A stretch of DNA of 64,000 nucleotides. It comes from Phoenix dactylifera. Taxonomy: Eukaryota; Streptophyta; Magnoliopsida; Arecales; Arecaceae. A program made the position numbers and the translations under genes. The stretch's first letter is position 1; every line of letters starts with the position of its first letter. The stretch spans positions 7,216,812 to 7,280,811 of the forward strand of contig NC_052395.1 in the NCBI RefSeq assembly GCF_009389715.1, read 5' to 3'. The notes below the pieces were generated by a model, which saw only the letters and a program-made list of their open reading frames with translations, had not been told where the DNA came from and did not search any database. Of this stretch, positions 24,499 to 36,964 are shown one piece after another.

Positions 24499-24756
24499 TC
24501 AAATCAAGCGGACTGGTTCGCAAGAGAAGACCTGGTGGGGAAGCCGCCAGGCCTCGGCGGATCCGAAGCACATGTCGTCGAGGGCGTCACTGCGGCACCA
24601 CCGGCAGCGCCTGGAGCTCCGCTGGCACTCGCTCCTCGACGCCATCTCCCGGCACTCGGGGATCGCCCCGGAGCCGCTCTCGTTCTTGGCCGTGGCTACG
24701 TGGAGGAGCAGCATGAGGAGGAGGAGCAAAAGCCCAGGCCAAGATCTGGCCATCAT
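24499..24756 (-). CDS. Small secreted cysteine-rich protein, PSI-like
   Basis: A single-exon frame of 85 aa from ATG at 24756 (start chosen next to the signal peptide; an in-frame ATG lies 10 codons upstream at 24786). Residues 1-23 form a strong Leu-rich signal peptide. The mature part has six cysteines at 35, 44, 51, 54, 63 and 79, with the core CRWCRSDALDDMCFGSAEAW. The C-x8-C-x6-C-x2-C spacing with a Trp before the fourth Cys recalls PSI (plexin-semaphorin-integrin) modules and conserved plant proteins of unknown function. It probably acts in the apoplast or secretory pathway. On the - strand, gccaatgaag (24901-24912) is a CCAAT-box candidate. No disabling change is seen. Confidence 0.7.
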   Translation of the reverse strand: MMARSWPGLLLLLLMLLLHVATAKNESGSGAIPECREMASRSECQRSSRRCRWCRSDALDDMCFGSAEAWRLPHQVFSCEPVRLI

Positions 24757-24789
24757 CGGGGGAAAAGTGGTTGGGCGATCGGTCAAGCG

Positions 24790-26047
24790 GGCGGCAGCTA
24801 TTATTAGTCCATCTCTAATGCCTTCCTGGACCTGGAGGAATATGTTCGAAACCCGATGGTTCCGGTGGGATGTAGCAGATCAGCTCTGGGATTATCCGCA
24901 CTTCATTGGCTCAGTCACAAGCTCAGCTCAAGCTAAACACAAAGCCCAAGCGGGATGTATTAATTATTATACATCGAGCTGAACCTAACAACGCAACCTA
25001 TAAAACGTTCTGATTTCCAATGCCGTGTCTTGCTTAATCTGGACAACATAAAATTCAGAGGCCCTTGAATGACATGATAGGACCTCCCGGTACAATCATG
25101 AAAGAATCCTCAACTCAAATAAACGAAAACCACAAAGACATGAACCTGTTTCATGAAGTACATCAATATTCACATCTGCTTTAGTCCAGACAGACGTGTG
25201 CAAACTACTCTACAAGAAAACATACTTCACCGCCAAACAACCAGTAGGAAACATTGATCAATGAACTCGATGAAGATTATGCCTGGTCGGGTCATCTGCA
25301 AATCCTTCAAAAAATACTTCAGCCAATCCTATGAGAAAACCAGAAACAGACATCCAGGAGTGGACAATACCATGCTAAAGTGATATCTTCTGTAATTAAT
25401 TCTAATTTCTACTCCATACAAACCAACAAATAGTTCAGTACGCTTGCACATTATATCAGCTGAATCTAAACATCATTATCTTAGTTGTGTTTACAATTTT
25501 CCGGGGAAACAAAATTGCATGAGCTCAAAACTGTTGCATTATGGTTATACACAATTTATGTGTCAATACTATCCGCTTATGGAGTGCTGGATGCTAGAAC
25601 GAAACGTCAACCATCACAAAACCGTGGTCTGACAGGCGCAATTGTTATAGGCATCAAAAAGAGGGAAGAAATGGCGAGCAATCCGAGTATCAGGAAATAC
25701 TGATGTTACGTTCAGAAGTCTTCCTAGACCCAATTGCAAGCGACATTTCCCGGTCCATGGAATTCAAATTTTCTTCTGAGTTCATCTTGGCTTCCCTCAC
25801 CTTCAAACTGTTAGGACCACTTGGTTCTGGACTATATCTCAGCAATCAAGATGCCATGGACAAGATGTCTGAACACTCTGAGAATCTTCAAGAGGTGAAT
25901 TTCTTGGTAAAATTATGAGGTGGCAAGAAGGTTAAAAAAAAAATGAATTTCTGATCAAACATTTGGGTATAAGCAGTATATTCACAAATATGGACGTCGG
26001 TGCTTGATGATATGTACAGATATATATACATTTGGCGGTGTAAAGAG
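24790..26047. other. Intergenic region and probable 3' UTR of the seven-exon gene
   Basis: No gene is clear. Immediately left of 26048 must lie the 3' UTR of the large - strand gene. A - strand frame of about 50 codons around 25690-25840 (containing MNSEENLNSMDREMSLAIGS) is open but has no start, no obvious splice frame and no recognised relatives. Confidence 0.4.
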
Positions 26048-26759
26048 TCAAAACTCAAGACCACTATTTATCTGAACCGACAACGATGGCCTGCCAATAT
26101 TGCTGAGAGGCGTTTCCACTCTAATCACTACTCCTGAGCTCCCTAAATGCCCATTCCACTTGGATCTCCCAAGCTGCCATGCACAGACGTGTATTAGTAT
26201 CTTTAAAACATCAGATACGTTCCAAACATAATTGAAAAAAGAGCTATATTATGATAGAAAAGAGTTCAATAAGGGCCGGACCATGCCACCAGTCCAGGAA
26301 TAATTAACTTACAGATAATGAGGCAAAAGCAGAAGGATGCACCGTGCAAGAACAACCACAAATCAGATTGAGTTCTTCCTTGATAGAATGGATGAGCTCT
26401 ACATGAACCCCAGGATTGCTTCCACCAAAAGTGGGGCATATACTAAAGAAAAGGGTAGGAGAAGAAAGAAAACAAGTTTCAACAGCAGGAAATCAAAGTA
26501 GTAATAAGCAACCAAATCAAGAGTTAGCCACATGATTAATGTAAACCAAGAGCAAATTATATGTTTTACCATTAACTGCCTCCTTTTCCTACAGCAAATA
26601 AAAAAAATGCGTAAAATATCAGCAGATAATTCATCTTGGACCATGGTCAATCTATGTCAGAAGTAAGATTACTCAGATTTGTTCAGCATTTCATGAAAAG
26701 CAAATTTCACAAAGTATCTATCTTCACTGACCAGATCGGCGTTCCAGTCCTCAGATTTC

Positions 26760-26815
<56 letters not shown>

Positions 26816-29800
26816 TATATACAGAAAAAGAGGAAATTGAGGTTCATTTACAGAATGCACTTGTTTGGTAACGCTTCACATATCATAGAAAGCAGTAATA
26901 TCATATATTCTTTATTAACAAATAAATCATAAGAACAAAAGAGATTTTAGCATTAAAATTACAAGTTACAAGGGCAGATAGAGAAATTATTTACTGAAAA
27001 CCAGAAGAATGAATCAGGATGTCAATAAAAAATTAGCATCTTTAAATCCATAAGCTGCTTAAAATGCAGGTCATTACTTGGTTTATATGAAATCTAACCA
27101 AATTGGAAAGCACAAGTTTATCCTTCCAGCATATGAGGATGAAAGAACTGATTACTATCTACCTGAATTGGATGCTTGGTCGCACCATGAGACCAGATCT
27201 CTTCCATGCTATGGCTTGTGCAACCCCAAGAGAAAAGGACTTGTCAGGCAACTGCATCATCGGGGTAATCCGTGTTCCATGCTTATTCTATAAGGTAATG
27301 ACAAAGTTGTCAGGCATATATATCAGTGGAAGGAGACATAACAAGGACATAATACAAGTGAAGATACTGCAGCAGCATGAGTACAAAAATGCCCCAATGA
27401 AGAAACACTATCATCCAAAACATAGAAAATACAAAAGAAACACAAACTGATTTTATAGCAGTAAACCAGCAGAAAATTCCATGGAATCTACTTAATATAT
27501 CGAGCTCATTTGCATGCTTTGTCGAACTTAACAGCTAAGATAAGAAAATAGTCAGGTACAATAACATAAAATGGTTTACATCATTTCCAAGTTATGGTGT
27601 CCCATAACTAATACTCAAAGTCTTTCTTCGTTGATTTGGCAGACAATCTTCTTGGATCTAATGGCTAACCTTGTAAGAGAAGCTAATTCTTGTTTCTCCT
27701 GGATATTGACCTTGAGCTTGAAACAAGCCACCAAATACAGGAAGAAAAGCACTAGAAGTCAACCCTTCACCAGCCACGTAAGTAAGCTGCCCACTTGGGA
27801 ATTGCAAATCCATGAATGACTGGAGGGAGAAAAAAATGCCAGGTTAACAAATTTCATTATTAGGATAGAGCTGTTGCAAAAGAAATTACTACAGCTGCTC
27901 CAAAAGACTGAACATATGAAAAAACTATAATCACACTCCCAGAAATGGGCATTTAAAAATCAATTATACAGAAAAAATGAAATTAGAATAACCAATTGAA
28001 ATGCCTTGTGCTGATTATGCATAGAATACAATTATGCCGTTAATATGATTATTCGGTAAAAAGAATAGCAAAAGATCAGTTTTGTCAAATATCATGTAGC
28101 ATAAAGGATCATATAAATAAGTCTACTACTTCACATTGCCTTGTACTTTCTGATTTAGCATGGTTGTGTGAGTAATCATCTCCCCACAAACAAAATGCAT
28201 TGGGTCATCGGCTGAGCCATTTGCAAAGTTACTTGGCAGAGCTTATAGGCAAGAAAATCATAATTAGTCATTAAAATAGCCAAGAAGCATCTACCCGTAT
28301 TATTTGGGCCGCTAGAAAAATAATTCATAATGAAATTATTTTCATATTCCTAGGAGGAGTGCTATGATACAGAATTATAAACAAAAATAGCTCGGAGAAA
28401 AAATTATGTAGCCTTACACAAGCAGGAGGGTTGAGACAGATCATTGACATCAGCAACCATCTTCTATGTTTGGACCATAGTGCTGGACAGAGGGAATGCA
28501 TTCCATTCTAAAGACAAAAACATTTTGTCAGTAAGCCGAAAACATAGAACCATGGAATAGCTATCGCCATTTAAGTCCACAATCAAGAACTTGCAAGCCT
28601 TCAACTTGACTGGTGTGTAAAAGAGTCATAAACTTTGGAAAGAGAAAACTAACTAAAACTGTTCTTGTACATTACAAGGAGAATGCAACTAGAAGATATA
28701 GAAATATAAATAAGGAACAAATCTACCGCCCTGCAAAATTGGATAAAGTAGGGGAAGTAACCTGCAAAGAATGCAGGAAGGAGCAAATTTTGGTCAACTT
28801 ATCATAATGGAGTAAGAATTACCCCTTTTTATGATAAATATTCTGCAGCATCAGGATGATCATAAAGAAGAACATCAGAAAATTTCAATTAAGGAAAGAA
28901 GAGACTTAGGAAAATTCATGCCATTTAGCGACTATGGTCCATGTGAATGTGACTGCTTCGCTCTATTAATCTCTGCTAAAGTTTCTGACAGTCCAGAGCT
29001 GTGGTTAGTGTTGAACTGTTGACCATATCAATCTCCAGCTGCAACAGTAAGGTGATATTTGGAAAGACTGCATGGTTGGAAAGTTTGGTAAGACTGCCAT
29101 TATACAAGGTACAATGGCATACTGAATCCTCTCAAAGTGAAGTTCACTGTTGTTAATATTAACTATGATTTTTTTTGTTGTTTTTTTCACACTTTATAAT
29201 AGAGAACCAACGTTTGAAATGCCGGTGGGATGGAAGACATCCCCACCATCTCAAGTATCGGGACAGGAAACCATCCGGAGTGTTGGGATGGGATAGGTCA
29301 GGAAATAGATCGGCACACCATCCTAATTGTTGGTATGTGGGGTTTCTCTTTCCACGAAAAAGCCAAGACGTCATACAGTATTTACAACCTTATAGAGAAT
29401 ACTTGGAAGTTGGAGCTTACCACTTAGCCGTTTTTTGGTGAGGATGTTGTCCAACAGGTTAGGTATATGCCTCCATTTCAAATTCAATGGATAGTTGGGG
29501 GTGGAGAGATGCCAAGGCCAGTCAAAATCTCTTACTCTGAAGAATGGATTCCGGTTCTCCGATTAACTGAAGACTATGCTCTATTAGAATAGATCGTAGA
29601 ATAAGAAAGCGGATTCTTACTAAGCAAATCTGCAACTATTTGTCTTCTCAGCGTAGTGGTTGGGTCATCTACTGATAGTATGGAATCAAATTTGGAAAGT
29701 TCAACTCTCTCAGAGAGTTAAGAATTTTATTTGGAAAATGGCTCGAGATAGGCTTCCTACCAATTCTTGGCTAAGCACCTTGCATTAGAATTCCCATCCT

Positions 29801-32800
29801 TCATGCCCTATCTGTTGTCAACTTGATCGTGAAGTTAATAACAATTTGTTTGCTAACAAACTTGGCAACTACTTTCTACCAAGTAGAGTGGGAGGCCACA
29901 AATCCGAGCCTACAATGGTGGCTTGCTGTTGAGGACCCCGCTCCGCCAAGCCAAATTTCTTGCATGCACGATGACTCGGCGGAGCATAGCATCGAGTTCA
30001 GGCATGATCCAGGCTAGATCAGCAGCTTGGAGGCAAGTCTTCAGCTTGCTGGCCAAGCAGCCCAGCAGCCGACCGAGCCATGCACAGGCCTAGACCAACG
30101 CCCGTGCAAGGTTCTCGGCCCGCCAGTAGCATTCGCGCGTGCCCAGCACTTTGAGCTCGCGCGCACCTTGCACTCAGCGACCACGCGCGCCCAACGCTCT
30201 GCGCCCGCACGTGTTTGGCGTCCAATATCCAAACGTGCCCAGCGCTCAATGACGGGCAGCAGCCAGCTTAAGCCCGTTCACATCGGAGCGCGCCCGGCAA
30301 AGCCCGGGGATGACTTGAGAGGCCCGATAAGCGGGGCCGAGCAGTAGCAAGCGCGCCCATGCGCACCACCTGGCTTGGCCAGCCATGCAGAAGCCGAGTC
30401 CAAGGAGGACTCTACCTCGGCCACACGCCCAGCAGAGTCCTAATTTCAGCAGGACTTTTCCAAGCAATCAGAGGGTCAAGGGAGATCTCCAATGGGTGCC
30501 ACGCAGGGAGGCACCAAGGGCCAAGATCGCAGTGGAGTACACCACGCCAAGGAGTCTTCCATGTAGGCCATATCCAGCCCAAGTCCGAGCCAAGGGGACT
30601 TCTCATTCATCCAACCGAGCCACATGGAAACCGTCCAAGGGAGCCACATGGGACGGCGCCACAAACAGCAAGTTCAATCCTCATGGCAAAACCAGCCAGT
30701 CCACCATACCAAAGATCAGTGGACCATGCGCGCGCCACATCACCCATCCGCACACATGGAGAAATACTTTTATGGAAAGAAATCGAGCGCCAACTAAAGA
30801 GGCGCCAAGAGGCAACAGTGCGCGCACATGGGAAAATCCTTTTATGGAAGGAAATCAAGTGCTAACTAGAGGGGCGCCAAGAGACGGCAGTGCAGCCAAA
30901 GGACTCTTCGGGCGTGAAACCTCAGCGATCCAAGGGCCTAAAGATCCAACATGAGCAACGACCGAGAGAAGTTCCATTGCAGAAAGAACTCTTCATCCCA
31001 CGGACACATGTCCTGACCAGCCGGGTCTCGCATCCCGGCCAACCAAGACTAACCAGGATGCACGTCCCGGGAGACTAGCTTACCAAGTTGGGAAGATTTG
31101 CAAGAATCTTCAAAGGGAAAGCCAACAAATCAATGGAGGAGTCCATGCCAAGCAAGGACTCTTCCATAACCATCCGTTCGGGGAGATTCAGTGGCCTAGA
31201 TTCATTAGGCCTTGGTGATCGATGACCCAGACCCATGTGCACAAGCCACGTCACCAATCCGTGGCATGGAAACTTCCATATGCAGAGGGACTCTACAAAT
31301 GGCAGCATACGGCAGAATTGGCAGCAATCCTAGGCGCAATTCAGCATGTGTTTCATGCCGTTTTGGACTCCTTTGGGTGCCATTCATAAGCGCCAACCAG
31401 CGGTTCAGATTTGCGCCACTTGGATCCTTCAAGGGTGGTCGCAGAATTTAGTGATGTTTTACCATCTTTAGGAGTCGTCATGAGTCATGAGAATATTTTC
31501 CTTTCTTAGGAGTCTTAGGTCTATATAAAGATGTATTAGGGCTTTTTGTGAGGATCTTCGAGTAGAAATCTGATTATTGTCCTTCTCTTTGTAAGAGTCG
31601 GTCGTAAGGCTTGGGAGGCGCTTGCGCCTATGTTTCTTCGGTCTTAGATCTATGTTCTAGGACTTGGGCTAGTATGGGATACATCAATCCCTACTAGATT
31701 ATGGGCTATTGAGGGATCCTTACGATTCTTCATTCGATTGGGCTAGTAGAGATCCTTGAATGCTCTACTAGATTTTCTTTTCTTTGTGTGTTCTTTGTTC
31801 TTTGTTCATCAATTTGAGAGTTGAATCCATCAGTTTGCTTTATTGACTGTCTTTGTAATTGTGTGATTCAACGAACGTTACCTACAAATCGGTCCAAACC
31901 ATCCACCATTGCAAGGGCGGACGCCAAGGAGCGGCGACAAGGGCTTGGTGTGGGGCTTGGGACTGTAAGCCCCCCATCACTTGCTTGAACCTTCCTTTTG
32001 GAAATGGTTTCCTTGCCATGGATTGGGGCATGGCATTGCTTGCCAATAACATTTGACAACTTTGGAAAACTAAAAAACTGCTATGTTTGATAACATGCTC
32101 TAAATGCTCAAGAGCTTGGGCTATGGCTTCTAATTATTACAACCCAATTCCCTAGTTGTCCTTAGATAACTATGAAATTTGGGTTCAATGGTTGGCGCCA
32201 GCTAAGGACTGAATCACTCTTTGTCAAAGCTACTCGTGTAGACCTCCTTTGTATTACGATGGAAGCTTGGGCCATTAGACAAGCCTCAATTCTTGCCAAG
32301 TAGAAGGGCTACAATTGCATCATTATTGACACTGATTGCCAGACGCTCGTCCACCTTCTTAACTCTCATAGATCCCTGTTGCAATACATTTTCCCTAATT
32401 TCACATTTTTTGAAGGCTAATATGCTTGCAGATTGGGTTAGGTGAAATTTATGCATAGGAAGGAATTTTTCTCGTGTAACTGGGACAATTGCTAAGGTCT
32501 AACATCTCTGGTGCTCACACCAGGAGAGAGTTTTGTAACATAAGGTCTGCTTTAGATCCTTTTGTCAACAAAAAAAATCCTAAAACCAAGATTTGCAATC
32601 TTGATACCGGACCCATATGGTACCACATTGGTACAATATCAATATATGTCCGGTACAGAGGTCAATTTGGCGCACCAACACTTGGTACGTCCCCTTTCCT
32701 AAGTATCGGTTTGACACTAGTACAATATAATGGGCTCGATAGGGGGTAGCATGCATTGATACTGCAAAACTTGCCTCAAAGTTAATTGACCATCTTGGAG

Positions 32801-35800
32801 GCTTTTATTTTGTATTGTTCATTTTGTATCATTCTCCATTCTCATTGTCACCTTGGTAATGATTACAAGTTGGTTATGTTGCATCCTCATTGATTTTAAT
32901 GATTTTGGCTGCTTTCAAGAAAAGTTAAAGGCATGTGCTTGAAACTTAAAAGTCATCTTCAATATACTTGATAAGAAGTTATGATATTAGCTAATAGCTA
33001 CATTACATAGACACTTGTGTCTGGCGTGTCCGCATGACAGATATGTATCCAAATCAAATGCTCAACACTTGGATAATCCTTTTTCTTGATTTTATAGATC
33101 GGTGGGTAATTTGACTCTTCCCATGATGAGTTCAACCCACCCTAACAATGTCAAAAGTGACTTTTTCCTTTCTAACAATTAGTCGAGGATGTAACTCTAA
33201 AATAACTCAGCAAAATATCTTTTTATTGTATCCCTCAATAAATTAAGAACTTCATGAAACACATATTGAAAGATACTACCAAGTGTTGAAACACATCTTT
33301 TATACAAATATTTAAAATAAATACATATTTTAATTAAAATTATTTTTCAACGTATCGCCTTTTCTCTTTTTCCCTATTGCCCAATCAGATACTTGGACAC
33401 GTGTCCGAATTTAGTTACTATATCCTTGTCCATGCCACAATGGAGAGTACTTGGTACAAAGCAAATAAGAGTCATTTGCAGAATGGTTAAATGTAACAAG
33501 AAGTTGCAAGTTACCTGTTAGTCATGACAGAAGGCACCTCTAATAACATGGGAGCATAACAAGACCATGTTTTCACAATGAAAAGAACTAGCATCATATG
33601 TGAAAAGAAGAACTATCAACTGATATCCCAAAATCAGTGTACTTCTCATCAGAAAATTGCAAATAGTTTCAGGAAGATGTAATCTTGGAACCATAATGAG
33701 ATCGCCTGCAATATAAACCAATAAAATGACCAACTACCTTTGTCCATCTTCAAATCCTTGTGACACTTGTTCCAACAAGGATTGCACCTTCAACCCATGC
33801 AAGCTAATCGAAATCTTGTCTTGTGACTTCTGTTTTAGTTAGTTGGATCCTTTCCATACTCTTCTTCGTTAAGAACATGCTCATGACCTTGTATAATACT
33901 ATCTTGCATTTTGATATTTTATTTGAAGTCCTTTTAAGACATTTTATTAAATCCTTCTGCACAAAGAAGTTATATTTTAACAGCAGCCTTTTCAAATCCC
34001 CTCTTGCAACTTCCAGAAATATTTTCTTCAAAAATATACATCTTTCTCCTTCGTTATGTTTCATCTGTCCTTCCTTGCATGTGTAAGTCCATCTAAAATC
34101 GATTCCGTGTTGTTATACTCTTGATTATGGATTTTCATGCTCATATACATTCTCCATTCTGAACATTGTCATTCTTATTCGTATCACACATCGACCATAA
34201 CATTCTTATTTCTGGTTAAATGCATAATCTCTCTGTATGGTTGAATATTATAAGACATGTGACATTTATAGAAAGAAAGATTACAAGTATAAAATGATTC
34301 AGTTGATGAAAGAAGACGACAAAGAAAGAGCACTTTAACAAGAGTCACAAGAATATAAACATTGCACAATTAAAATTCATTAAACAAGCATAAAAAATTA
34401 GAAGAAAAAATTCTACGAAAAGTCAATAGAAGTTCATCCTATGTACTTGCTTACAAGCCACTTCACCGGAAGATAAATTAGAAGAAAAAAAAGTCCAGAC
34501 CAATTACGACAAATTGTCTTCACATTAAGTAGGGCAGTAAACAAATGGATTTACCTTCCTATCATAACCATACCAAAGCAAGTGTTGCTTTGACAAATGA
34601 ACTGGTAAAAGAAGTGTTGTATCCCGAATAAATAGAACAGGTCCCAGCTGAATGAGGAAAAGAGGTGAGGTCTCACTTCCTGTGGTTGAACCACCACGTG
34701 ATGCCTCTACTCTCCACAAGTCTCCCCTTGCGACCAAGGAGCTTTCCATTTCATGGGTTCTAGTGTCATATGTTGATGTGATATTAATGATCCCCTGCAT
34801 TTGACATATTACAGCAAAACTTAAGATGGTAATCAGTTCTATGTCATAGAGTATGCATGAATTTAGGCTAACCAAGCATTAAGGAAACTACTATTCAACT
34901 CCAGATGCAAGTTGCAAACTGCAAAAGAGGTAAGTCCAAATAATTTGTAAATATATCCTTGGTAACACATAAGCAGTGCAAGAAGTTGATAGCATACCAA
35001 CTGATGCATAGAATTAATGCATATGAACAACAGCAAGAACTATAAAGCCAGCCAACCATCAGTATCCTAGAAAACACAAACTGCATTTCAACATGATTTT
35101 CGTACTGGACGAACAATATGACAAGTTATGCATGATGCAAACAACAGTCAAAGAAGACACTGCAGTTTGCCCAACAAAGTGGGGGAAATGCAACTCCCTC
35201 ATCCATCAAGATACTTTTAAGGCAAGTGGAACTTCGCAGATACCATGAACAAAAGATAAAGTTCTGAATCCCAAAAATAACTCTAATAGTGAACCACAAG
35301 ATTGACCTCCCTCTCAACCGCACCTTTGTTTTTCTTCCACAAATCCAAAATGAGGCGTTTTTTATCCCAAATTTGTTCCCCAAGAAGAAGATATGGACCA
35401 ATCTGTGACATCACCTCAACAGTGAGTCTAAGAATATATCAACTTTGGCTCATGACAACTGATTAGTGGAATCCAAAGCAATCGCCTTGGACATTTTATC
35501 TTGCTCCTTGGTCTTGACGAGGCACTTAATCCTAAACTTTCACTAGTTAGACTCCTGAGTCACCTAGGAAATCCAGGAGTCTGAACTTCATAGAAATGAA
35601 CCGCCTTGTAGAAATTTCAAAAAGGTATTGCTGAAGCAGGTATTAAAGTTGATGTCTAGGAGTTTTTCTAGTAGGGAGGATTGAATTTAGATACTCTTTC
35701 TTATCATGCCTTTGGGGAATGATATTGAAGGGCAGTTTGCCCACAATATATGGAGCTACAGATTCCTTTGGTTTACCGAGGAGATATTTATCCTTTTTTT

Positions 35801-36464
35801 TTATTATTTGGTTGGTGTGGGGGGGGGGGGGGGGGGGGTGTGCGGGGGGAATCGGTGAGCAGAATCAGCGTACGTATAGTGTGCGATTAAGAAAAAATAT
35901 TTGAAGATGAAAAGAGTAAGATGCTGCTAAGCTTACCTGCGGCCTCTTCAGATGCCCCGGAGTTCTGAGATCACATCCGAACCCCTCGTCATCACCCCAC
36001 TCATCCGAGCTACCAGCGGGTGCCGCTGCCTCCGAGAAACCCCGATCTCCAAACCGCTCCACCGCCAGTCCCATCACCTCCCCATCATCGCCGCCGCGCC
36101 TTGCCGGCAGCACGGCCGCTGCCGCCCCGCCCTCGTCCGGCCGGAACGGAACCGGCAGCTGGCGGAAGAACTGTTGCACAACACCGTTGATGCAGGCGCC
36201 GAGTTCCGCCCCGGCCTGACCAAGGCGGCTCCCGATGTCGAGGATGGCGGAAACGCCGCCAGCGGCGATCTCTGACTGAGCTGTGACGTGGATGGCGGGG
36301 AGGTCAAGGTCGAAGGGCTTCTTGTGGGGGGCGGGCCAAGGGAAGGCGGGGGGACTCATGTGCGATTGGATCAGGCCGGCAAGGCCCTGGGCGAGGCGGT
36401 CCGCGAGGTCCTGGCCATGGCGCTGGACCTCCTCCCAGGCCTCCAAGGGCCTCTCCACGGACAT
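26048..36464 (-). CDS. Conserved plant protein of unknown function, seven exons, 462 aa
   Basis: Exons on the - strand: 36464-35937, 34794-34555, 28507-28418, 27819-27670, 27287-27163, 26442-26313, 26173-26048. All borders are GT-AG and phases close perfectly (1389 nt). The start is fixed by an in-frame TAG seven codons before the ATG. Exon 1 (residues 1-176) is GC-rich: an N-terminal helix-like part (MSVERPLEAWEEVQRHGQDL), a Gly-rich segment ISAILDIGSRLGQAGAELG-like, then an acidic linker. Residues 177-462 are rich in short alternating strands (LFLIQLGPVLFIRDTTLLLP, SFMDLQFPSGQLTYVAGEG, ICPTFGGSNPG), and the protein ends NSGLEF. Terminal Phe and alternating strands fit an organelle outer-membrane beta-barrel, but that is inference. 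The set is collinear and free of stops. No sure family name. Confidence 0.85.
26764..26812 (+). repeat. (TC)n microsatellite in intron 5
   Basis: About 49 bases of pure TC repeat within the 720-bp intron (26443-27162) of the seven-exon gene; GA in the transcript. Confidence 0.95.
29927..31979 (+). mobile_element. Solo LTR inside the LINE, 5-bp target duplication
   Basis: A 2053-bp element starting TGTTGAGGACCCCG and ending CCCCCATCA, flanked by cttgc at 29922-29926 and 31980-31984. It contains tatataaag at about 31523, a plausible LTR TATA box, and no protein domains. A complete LTR with matching target duplication and no internal region indicates LTR-LTR recombination. GC-rich 30.0-30.4 kb gives long but meaningless open frames. 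Confidence 0.75.
30753..30897 (+). repeat. Tandem duplication of about 73 bp within the solo LTR
   Basis: Two adjacent units each contain cttttatggaaagaaatcga/cttttatggaaggaaatcaa, a gctaacta/gccaacta block, ggcgccaagaga/ggcgccaagagg and cagtgc. They differ at roughly one position in six. Confidence 0.8.
35819..35838 (+). repeat. Homopolymer run of 20 G
   Basis: Twenty consecutive G on the + strand, so C in the transcript of the seven-exon gene, about 100 bp inside intron 1 from the donor at 35936. The run can form a G-quadruplex on the + strand and its length may be a sequencing estimate. Confidence 0.9.
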
Positions 36465-36483
36465 CGATGGCAGCCGCCGGAGC

Positions 36484-36786
36484 TAGGGTTTCTCGGATCG
36501 ATCGAGGGGCGGCTAGGATGTGGTGGGAAAGATAGATCGACGGAGAGGAGAGAAGCCGCAAGCGAAGAATAGATAAGAAGAGGAGACGGAGAACGGCCCT
36601 AATTTTACGGCAATAGACTGAGAGAGCCAGAGAGAGATACTCCCATTCAAAACTGAGAGCGTGAAGATGGAATCGGGGGTTTCTCCGTTAGGGGTCGCAC
36701 ACTCCACTCCTCCGGCCCCATGTGGACTGATGAGGGACGAACGAGAGATTGAGGGCCCGGTGAGAGGCGGTGACAGGTGTCTTATA
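36484..36786 (-). promoter_or_regulatory. 5' UTR and core promoter of the seven-exon gene
   Basis: On the - strand, tataag (36786-36781) within ttactataagac is the best TATA candidate, placing transcription start near 36750. The leader down to the ATG at 36464 is C/T-rich and contains aaaccctagc (36492-36483), the telo-box motif common near plant transcription starts. A ccacgt core lies just upstream of the TATA. The 36787-36960 stretch is the only likely upstream promoter before AT-rich repeats begin. Confidence 0.55.
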
Positions 36787-36964
36787 GTAACGTGGTCGGC
36801 ATGGGATCCGGCACTGGGTTTTGGACAACGTTATGGGATGTTCTGGTTCAGTATTCTACCCCATCCTGTGGGTGAAGCGACGAAGCAAACCAAACTGATA
36901 AAATTGGGTAACTTCCTGCTCCTATCCATATTATCCAAAAATAAATAAGTAAATAAATAAAATT

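Larger units (their letters stand above)
29170..32578 (+). mobile_element. LINE (L1-type) 3' fragment, interrupted
   Basis: The left part (29640-29830) encodes the zinc-binding region that follows plant LINE reverse transcriptases (FIWKMARDRLPTNSWLSTLH, then SCPIC). The right part (32250-32500) encodes an RNase H-like segment (EAWAIRQASILAK, IIIDTDCQTLVHLLNSHRSL). The 3' end is an A run at 32568-32577. Several stops interrupt both. A solo LTR splits it at 29927. The left boundary is approximate; most of the reverse transcriptase is absent (5' truncation is usual for LINEs). Confidence 0.65.
28508..34554 (-). other. Intron 2 (6047 bp) of the seven-exon gene, loaded with transposons
   Basis: The intron is bounded by GTAAATCC at 34554 and a TTTAG acceptor at 28508. 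It contains a LINE on the opposite strand (about 29170-32578), itself hosting a solo LTR (29927-31979). A tract at 32590-32760 is rich in ggtac/gtacc and cggtac motifs and resembles a short inverted-repeat element. The remainder (28508-29170 and 32760-34554) is AT-rich without recognised content. The other introns are 1142, 598, 382, 720 and 139 bp. Confidence 0.8.

Noticed and set aside
25690..25918. Open frames on both strands that could be an extra exon of the seven-exon gene
   Set aside because: The gene already ends with a stop at 26048 after a complete C-terminus; no matching splice frame was found.
30019..30954. Overlapping 100-190-codon frames
   Set aside because: They lie within a solo LTR defined by target duplications; frames on several strands reflect GC content.
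33518..34086. Open frames of 70-87 codons as candidate exons between exons 2 and 3 of the seven-exon gene
   Set aside because: Exon 2 joins directly in phase to exon 3 at 28507, and these frames lack suitable splice sites and continuity.
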